Assembly: GCA_029948255.1 (NCBI GenBank)
Contig: JALIZF010001484.1
Coordinates: 124,001 to 188,000 of the forward strand
DNA length: 64,000 nucleotides
Source of the DNA: Telmatactis stephensoni
Taxonomy: Eukaryota; Cnidaria; Anthozoa; Actiniaria; Isophelliidae
Direction of reading: 5' to 3'
In this document: positions 57,906-64,000 of the stretch, in pieces
Layout: every line of letters begins with the position of its first letter
How positions within the stretch are numbered: position 1 is the first letter of the stretch
Position numbers and translations under genes: made by a program
Notes under the pieces: model-generated
Told to the model about the DNA's origin: nothing
Databases searched by the model: none
What the model saw: the letters and a program-made list of their open reading frames with translations, nothing else

Positions 57906-60900
57906 CCAATTTCAACAAATGAAGATAATGGAATGCAATTCAAAGTAGTGACTATTGCTGCAAGCTTTGTGGACAAAATGGTCTTATTTGTCCTAGAATT
58001 GAACTTCACCCCATATGATTTTCACAGCAACTGAAGTTGGGATTTTGAGTAGACCCGTATTAATGCCTGGAAGTCATGATCCTGTACATACTTGCAGAGT
58101 AAAACATGACTTGTTGTCTTCCCAGTGCTTGTGTCATTCAGTATATCCTGTGTATAAAAAATCTAATTAATGAACCTCTAGCTTAATAATTAGAGCTGAG
58201 AAATGGGGAGGCTTAATTTGAATCATGCAGTGTTATAATTAGCTGCTAAAAATTGCATTCTGACTGATTGCATTCTATATATTAATGTTTACTCATTTAA
58301 TTAAGTATTATTAGTAATATTGGCATCATTGGCTGATAAATCCATTTAAGGCAGTCTGCACTTAAATGAGCAAATGATATATAGTACGTTTTAGTCTACT
58401 GCAGATTCTTTTCTAGTAGGAGCTGACTTTAAGTAATGACAATAATAAAATAGATGAACCTCAGGTAATAAGTATGACAAATATATTTGTCATAATTGTT
58501 TTCATGTGTGGCAGAAAATAACAGACATTGGTTTCAAGACAACATTTTAAAAGGTTTTACCTCAAACTTAACCATGTTTTGTTTTTCCTGCTTCTTTTGC
58601 TGTCTTTGGAGGACACGCTTCCTTAATTCAGCTGTCTTCTTGATTTTGTTCTGGAGCCGGAAATCACGTAAAAACCGATTGGCACCCATGTGCAAATGTC
58701 TTGCTACAACCTCAGCATATAACTCATCTTTTATCTTCTGTATGGACATAATGAGATTGTTATGAATAATAATTTATTGTTTACATGTGAAATAAGCAAA
58801 GTATATAATTAACAAAGTATATTTATAAATTGCTTCCAAGTTGGACGTTTTATAATATAGCTCTGTTAATAAACTGAGCTCAATTTTAACATGCAACTCA
58901 GCTTCACTATTTATAATTGTTGTTAAGCCAGGGAACATGTGAATTGGCATGTGATATTCACTTTTATGAAGAGACCCCAGGGGAGGTGGGGAGGGGAGGG
59001 GAGGGGAGGGGAGGGAGAGACTATGTAGTTGATTTGGTGTAGCTTAATTAGACTATAGGTAGATTATACATGTATATTAGTTCATTAGTTTGTCTGACAA
59101 TACATTTATGATAAAAGTTATGTATTGAATTCACTCCTGCCAGCAAATTATGATTGCATTCATACTTCTCCTGGAATTGTCAAGTTATATTTACCATTTA
59201 CAATATGTTATGATGTAGATAAAAATCAGTGAAAATAATCCATTCAAGACATGCATGCAGTCTAAAATCAGAACTCTGAATTGCCTGACTAGCAAAGCAG
59301 TCTTCATTGAAACAGCACTGCCACTTGCATTTTAGCTGGGTATTGGCTTTCATCTCTTTGAGGGTCTCTTCTATCAGATCAGTCCCTAGTTTTCTCAGCC
59401 TTTCTTTACTCAATGCCTCTACTCGTGTTTGTTCTAGTAACATGAAGAATTCAAAGGCCTCATCACTGATATTGATCAGCCCTCTCTCCCTGTACTGTCT
59501 GAAATCTGTCACCACAAGAGTAGATGGATACTTTGATGAAGTAGATATGGATGAGAACTGAGTACAAAGTTCATTTTGGATTATTTCAGCTTTCATTTCA
59601 TTCTTCTTCACTTTTTCCAGAGTTTCCTTTCCTTTGAGTGCATATTTCTTTTCACATGATTTCTACATTTTTGTATAACCTTTCGGAGAGCCCAACCACC
59701 AACATATCTGACCTTCCCTTTTCCATCATCAGTCATGTCCCACACAGTAAATGGAACTTCATTTTCAGCCCTTTGAACATCTTCGTGTACCTTCTCAGAC
59801 AAGTGAGCTAGAAACTTAGTGTACAATGTTAGAACAATGTCACCTCCAACCAGAGATTGCACTTTACTTAATGTATCAGAACCAAAGAAATCATGAAGGT
59901 AGGACTTGTATTCAGCACTCTTAAAGAAGGCATGCAGTTCTCCAGTTGCTGCAGTGAACTCTTGCCTTGAAATTTTTATGGTATCATCTAAATTTTCAGC
60001 AGTATGATTGTCAAGAATGGTAAATAACTGGTGCCAGATGACTTTAACAAATGCATCTACAATCTCCTTTGTATCCTCATTCTCACTATACTCAAGCAGT
60101 AGGCTATCCAGCAGTAAATTCTTGTCGTAACCTGTTGTACCAACAATAGATGAGCTTTTAAGCGACGACAACAGAGCACTAACATTCAATGCCTCAGGAG
60201 GCTGGTGAAGTTCTTCTTCATTGTCATGAAGAGTGTTCTACAAGACTAATTAAGGGTGATTCCTTCTCAAAAATATTTTTGGGGAGTTCCTCATCTTCAA
60301 TCAATGGTGAATCATCTTGTTCCTCATTCACATTAAGGAGTTCATCTTTATCTCTAGAAACAAAAAAAAGTGGTTGCATTGTCAATTTTCTTTTTTCTAC
60401 AGCAACTCAAATCGGCCAGCAGGTCATTCTGCTGCAGGGCTGTTGGCTAACATTCTTCGGTGACTTCGTTAGAGGGTTTTGTCAAAAACGTTGGCCTGAA
60501 GTTGACAACTTGGAGATCACTAGCAAATTTCACTCTCGAAAGTGCAACGTATGTAAGGCCTGAGACAAATTCCTGAGAACAATTCACAATAGCAGCTGGT
60601 AGAGTTTGACCTTGCGACTTGTGACAGGTTATAGTATAGGAAGGGGCCAAAGGGATTTGAGTGACAGAGCCAACCACGTTGCCATAATGATCTCTCTTTA
60701 ACCATGTTTCTTTACCAACTTTTACAAGACCAACACCAGGGAACCGCACAATCGCGACAGTTGGACTCTCCATTTCAATGAGACTGCCTTGGGATCCATT
60801 ACGTAATTGGTCAGATTTATTAAGAGGAGCATCACTCTGCAATTCCTTTTCAAATATATAACTCGTTCTGCAGGACAACAAGCTGCAATATTGACACTTG

Positions 60901-61736
60901 GCGATTCACCATCGATTTCTGCATGCACTTCAATGAATTCCCCAGGTAAAGATCTCAGCACATTTAAATTATGTAGAGATGCAGACAGTTTGCGGAAGAA
61001 TATGTAAGTTGCACTGTCGGACACGTCAATATCCAGATTTCTTGAAAGACTAGCGATAAAATTACGCGACCTCTCTGAACACCGTCCGAGTCGAAGCTCT
61101 CTCAAAGCACCAAGGAATTCCAAGTCTTCTTCTTCTTGACGTAAAATTCTTGTCAGCTGATAATGATGTGGAAAAGTGACTTGAAATATGTGTGAAGTAA
61201 AAGCGAATTCGCCGCTGTCAAAAGTGTCGGGAACTGGTTTAAGCTGGAAGAAATCACCGACAAGAATCATCTGTTTACTTCCAAAGGGACACCTAAAGTT
61301 GTCACCTTCAGCCACCACATGCTCCATTACGTTTGCTAGCTCAAGAACTCGGGAACTGGACATACTAAGTTCATCCCAAACAATACAATCCGCTCCTTTA
61401 ATACGTGAGCAAACCAAGGCGCTTGCTTTGGCCCTGTCAATGACCATTTTCCATGGCAAATCAGCTGTTTGAAGGCCATAGCCAAGCCACTTGCAAAGGA
61501 CTACCACATTTTTGTTTTTTTCTTTATGGCGCTTCACGATTTCATTCACTAATAAAGACTTGCCTGTGCCAGCTTGGCCGCTTATAAGGAGATTGTGTCC
61601 TTCTTGGGCCTTTTCAAGGATAGTTTCTTGCTTGACGGTCAATCTACATTGTAGGAAAGGGTAAGAGTTAGTTGAGCACGTACCGGCAGTGTGTAGTTGA
61701 ATTCCGACGAAAATTTATAATTATGACTTACCTCAT
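57836..61736 (-). pseudogene. PIF1-type SF1B helicase with C-terminal extension and SAP-like end (decayed)
   Basis: Translation probably starts at the ATG at 61736-61734, spliced (61732 to 61643) into a long exon reading LTVKQETILEKAQEGHNLLI. Helicase motifs: Walker A GQAGTGKS (about 61570), DELSM (about 61373), LVGDFFQLKPVPD (about 61255), LRNGSQG, TITCHKSQGQT (about 60625) and YVALSRV (about 60555). After EEC a TAG at 60449-60447 interrupts, but the frame continues and joins a second exon from about 60356. This leads into a conserved, unrecognised region (KVRYVGGWALRKVI, FRQYRERGLINISDEA, WQCCFNEDC). Further exons are 58561-58737 (KDELYAEVVARHLHMGANRF) and from 58147 down (a SAP-like LQLL..SYGVKFNSRTNKTI segment). 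Lesions: frameshifts near 60820, 60228 and 59650; stops at 60447 and 58022. It could be one gene or two adjacent ones. PIF1 helicases unwind DNA 5' to 3'; a role in transposition is inference. Confidence 0.75.
58976..59013. repeat. (GGGGA)n tract
   Basis: About seven GGGGA-type units between exons of the helicase-side gene. Confidence 0.9.
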
Positions 61737-61863
61737 TATCTATACTAGCACTTGAGAGTAAGATTGAGCATAAAAAAGCTTGTAGTTTTCATTGTTTTTG
61801 TGAGAAACCAAAAGATCCAGGGAAAAACAAATTTTCTACTAGGATTCCATGTGCATTTGTTGA

Positions 61864-62029
61864 CACTTTTCCTGTCAGAAGCCTTCACTCTGATTGGCTG
61901 AGTGAGAACAATGCGCTGAATCAAATCATCTCATTCGGGTGGGTGAGCGTACTGATTTGTTCCCTTGAAAACGAGGTTGTGTAACGGACTGTCTCCAGGT
62001 GAGGCATTGCCGTGTCGACTCCAAAGCAA
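61864..62029 (-). repeat. Right terminal inverted repeat
   Basis: Inverse of 53195-53358 with a few substitutions. It ends GTCGACTCCAAAGC at 62029, and the flank AAATTATATTCC shows no match to the left flank. Read on the minus strand it contains CAGCCAATCAGAG upstream of the helicase start. Confidence 0.88.
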
Positions 62030-64000
62030 ATTATATTCCTTATTTCCTTGAATAATTACTACCGAATTCACTGAACTGTTCGCAGTCTAAAAATAACGAT
62101 CGTCTTTGTTATTCACACTATACGCACGTGACCTGTTCGGGCCCCCAAATGATCACATGATAATGTAGACATTGCTGCGTGCTTTATAATATCCACATGC
62201 TTTCAGGAGGCGCAATAACCTTCTTTCAAGTAAAAATACACTACGGAGATAATTTTGCAAAATGTGGCACTTTTTTTATATCACACTCTAATTTTCTTAA
62301 TATCACGTAGAATCGTATAGCAAACTGCTAAATCACGCGCTGATTGGTCGAGAAGGATGGTGATATTTTGTGAAATCGAGGGGCTTTCTTTTACGTCCGC
62401 ATATAAATGATTATCAATTTCTTTCTAGTCAAAATTTGGCTAATCCTTTCTATAGAAAAGTGTTTTACTTTTTCATTACACTTTTAGAATAAATTTAGAA
62501 TATTTTCATCTCCAATCATATAACCTTTCGAAAAATATTAAAACAAATACAAACAAAAACTAAAAAGGAAAACGATCATAAACAGCTGCACCGTCGACAG
62601 ACATGTTCAGCCCGGTTTTCAACTTACTTTCAAAAATGTTCTTGACCTAAAAGATTTGCTTACACATCCAAAGAAGAAAAGGTAAACATGAGTGAATACT
62701 TCAGTCTTTCTAGAGTACTGTATAAGCCTATTTATTATATTTCTGATGAGCAGGAGATGCAAAATCACCACTTCTCAAGCTGGGCAAAACCAGTACCTGA
62801 ACAACATGCCAAAAATCAGTTCAAAGACAAGACAACAATTGATTTTTAGAAAATCTTAACAAAATTAATTGTTCAAAACAGTATTTTCCTTAAGGAAAGC
62901 TCAGTTTTGAGTTAAAACCTAGCAAAGTCCTAGCGACTTCAACTCAGGCAACTTTCCGTGGCTCTTCATCAAACCTGTGGCCTAAAAACTCTGACAAAGT
63001 GCTCAAACTAGTTTTTCAAAACATCAAAAGATAAAAAGCTTGATATGAGAGCTATTAAAATTAGATAAATGCTTACCGTTTTTCTGTTCAACGGTGTCAC
63101 TGACTTCCAGAGTCAGTCATCCAAACGAAATTTTCCTGGTTCTAGCTAGAACGTCTTGTATTGTTTTGCCGCTCATGCATGAGACAACTCAGACAACCGT
63201 TCCTCAGCCTCCAGGATAATGCCCATCGGTGATTCTTCATTTCAATTGCAGTAAAAGAAAGTTTGTTTCGATGTAATTTGATCAGAAATTTGCTCGTCAT
63301 GATGAGGCCCGATTTGCAATGGTGGTTTTCATTAATGCTTACAGCTTCAACCTGATTCGTCAGTTAGTTTTGTTTGTGTTTGCAAAATTGTCGAAAAACT
63401 AGTATAATTTAACTTTTTTCTTGTCTGCTATATGATTCAAGGAAAATTCATTGGCTTGACTCGTGAATTCCACGTTGAATTCACTCGAAGAGGCGATATC
63501 CTTATACATAGTTTGCAAAGTGAACTTGGAATCTTGGAGGTGTGAAAACGGGTCCAAAGCGATTCAACAAAAGCTTCACTAAACGACTAAACCCTGGTTT
63601 ACTTGATTGATTGGATCGCTAAGGTCGCCGAAAAAAACGTGTTTACAGATGTGTAGGATATGGCTCACTATACTAGAATGCTAGAATCGCTTCTATCCTT
63701 TGAATTGAACATGTTTTCGAGTACGGCATCAAATCACTAAGTGAACCATGATTGAAGCTACCACGTTACAAATACTGATCACGTTGTTTTATTCTTTGCT
63801 TGATTTAGCCATAACTGTTCGCATTGTCATACTGTAATTGAAATTGAAAAGATGGATCCGAAAAGATATCACCCTTTTGTTCGGAGAACTTTGTGGAACT
63901 ATTGAACAACCTAGCTCTAGCTTTCAACGTACTGTAGACAGGCTAGTACCAGAGGATGGGCGAAAACATGTGTTAACACGTGCACTGATGACTTTCATTG
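62030..64000. other. No gene recognised
   Basis: AT-rich sequence without exons or transposon ends that I can support. CGCGCTGATTGG at about 62335-62346 is the inverse of the CCAATCAGCGCG motif seen next to hairpins elsewhere, and may mark another decayed foldback. Confidence 0.35.

Larger units (their letters stand above)
53195..62029. mobile_element. 8.8-kb DNA transposon with P-type transposase and PIF1-type helicase
   Basis: Terminal inverted repeats 53195-53358 and 61864-62029 share GCTTTGGAGTCGACACGGCA and match to CTGACAGGAAAAGTG with only a few differences over about 165 bp. Between them two genes converge: a spliced transposase on the plus strand starting about 100 bp inside the left repeat, and a spliced helicase gene on the minus strand starting about 130 bp inside the right repeat. 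Their ends overlap near 57.8-58.0 kb. No target duplication was recognised beside the repeats (8 bp would be expected for a P-type transposase), so the true tips may lie a little further out or be lost on one side. Both genes carry several lesions, so this copy is not autonomous. Confidence 0.82.

Overview
The window looks like nuclear DNA from an anthozoan cnidarian, most likely a coral or sea anemone. Genes are split by introns with GT/AG borders. The base composition is AT-rich, and the window is crowded with foldback MITEs, microsatellites and retroelement debris. The host genes are a LACTB2-type metallo-beta-lactamase and three gustatory-receptor-like (GRL) seven-transmembrane genes. The species cannot be fixed from the sequence alone.

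Layout. 1-1.7 kb: 5' part of a LACTB2-like gene (minus strand). 3.3-6.7 kb: a foldback element, a 110-bp tandem duplication, a degenerate satellite-like array and a hAT-like element. 8.4-18.1 kb: GRL gene 1 (minus, 4 coding exons); its last intron holds a complete young Ty3/Gypsy LTR retrotransposon (10075-14494, identical 124-bp LTRs, 5-bp target duplication, intact 1300-codon gag-pol). 18.6-28.9 kb: LINE tails joined to AAT arrays, a tRNA-derived SINE, MITEs, and two isolated GRL terminal exons (one intact, one broken). 29.7-36.2 kb: GRL gene 2, with a 3.1-kb CACTA-like element in intron 1 and a TTAA-flanked element about 20 bp past the stop codon. 36.3-39.3 kb: a nest of transposons (MITE > TTAA-flanked element > MITE and an R2-like LINE fragment). 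39.4-43.9 kb: a diverged tandem duplication with a decayed LINE and a (CAAA)n array between the copies. 44.8-49.9 kb: GRL gene 3. 53.2-62.0 kb: an 8.8-kb DNA transposon with about 165-bp terminal inverted repeats. It carries a decayed P-element-type transposase and, facing it, a decayed PIF1-type helicase gene that runs into a conserved but unrecognised region ending in a SAP-like segment. A Penelope-like fragment sits in one transposase intron.

How the parts relate. The three GRL genes lie on the same strand and share one four-exon plan (about 380 + 23 + 30 + 16 codons, all phase 0), as expected of a tandem array. Each ends with a separate 51-bp exon carrying the C-terminal QF signature of the insect gustatory receptor superfamily. 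The two isolated terminal exons downstream of gene 2 are either alternative 3' exons or relics of a lost fourth gene.

The best candidate for an unusual system is the 8.8-kb transposon. Both of its genes start just inside the terminal repeats and converge in the middle, pairing a P-type transposase with an SF1B helicase. This copy is dead: several frameshifts and stops are visible in both genes.
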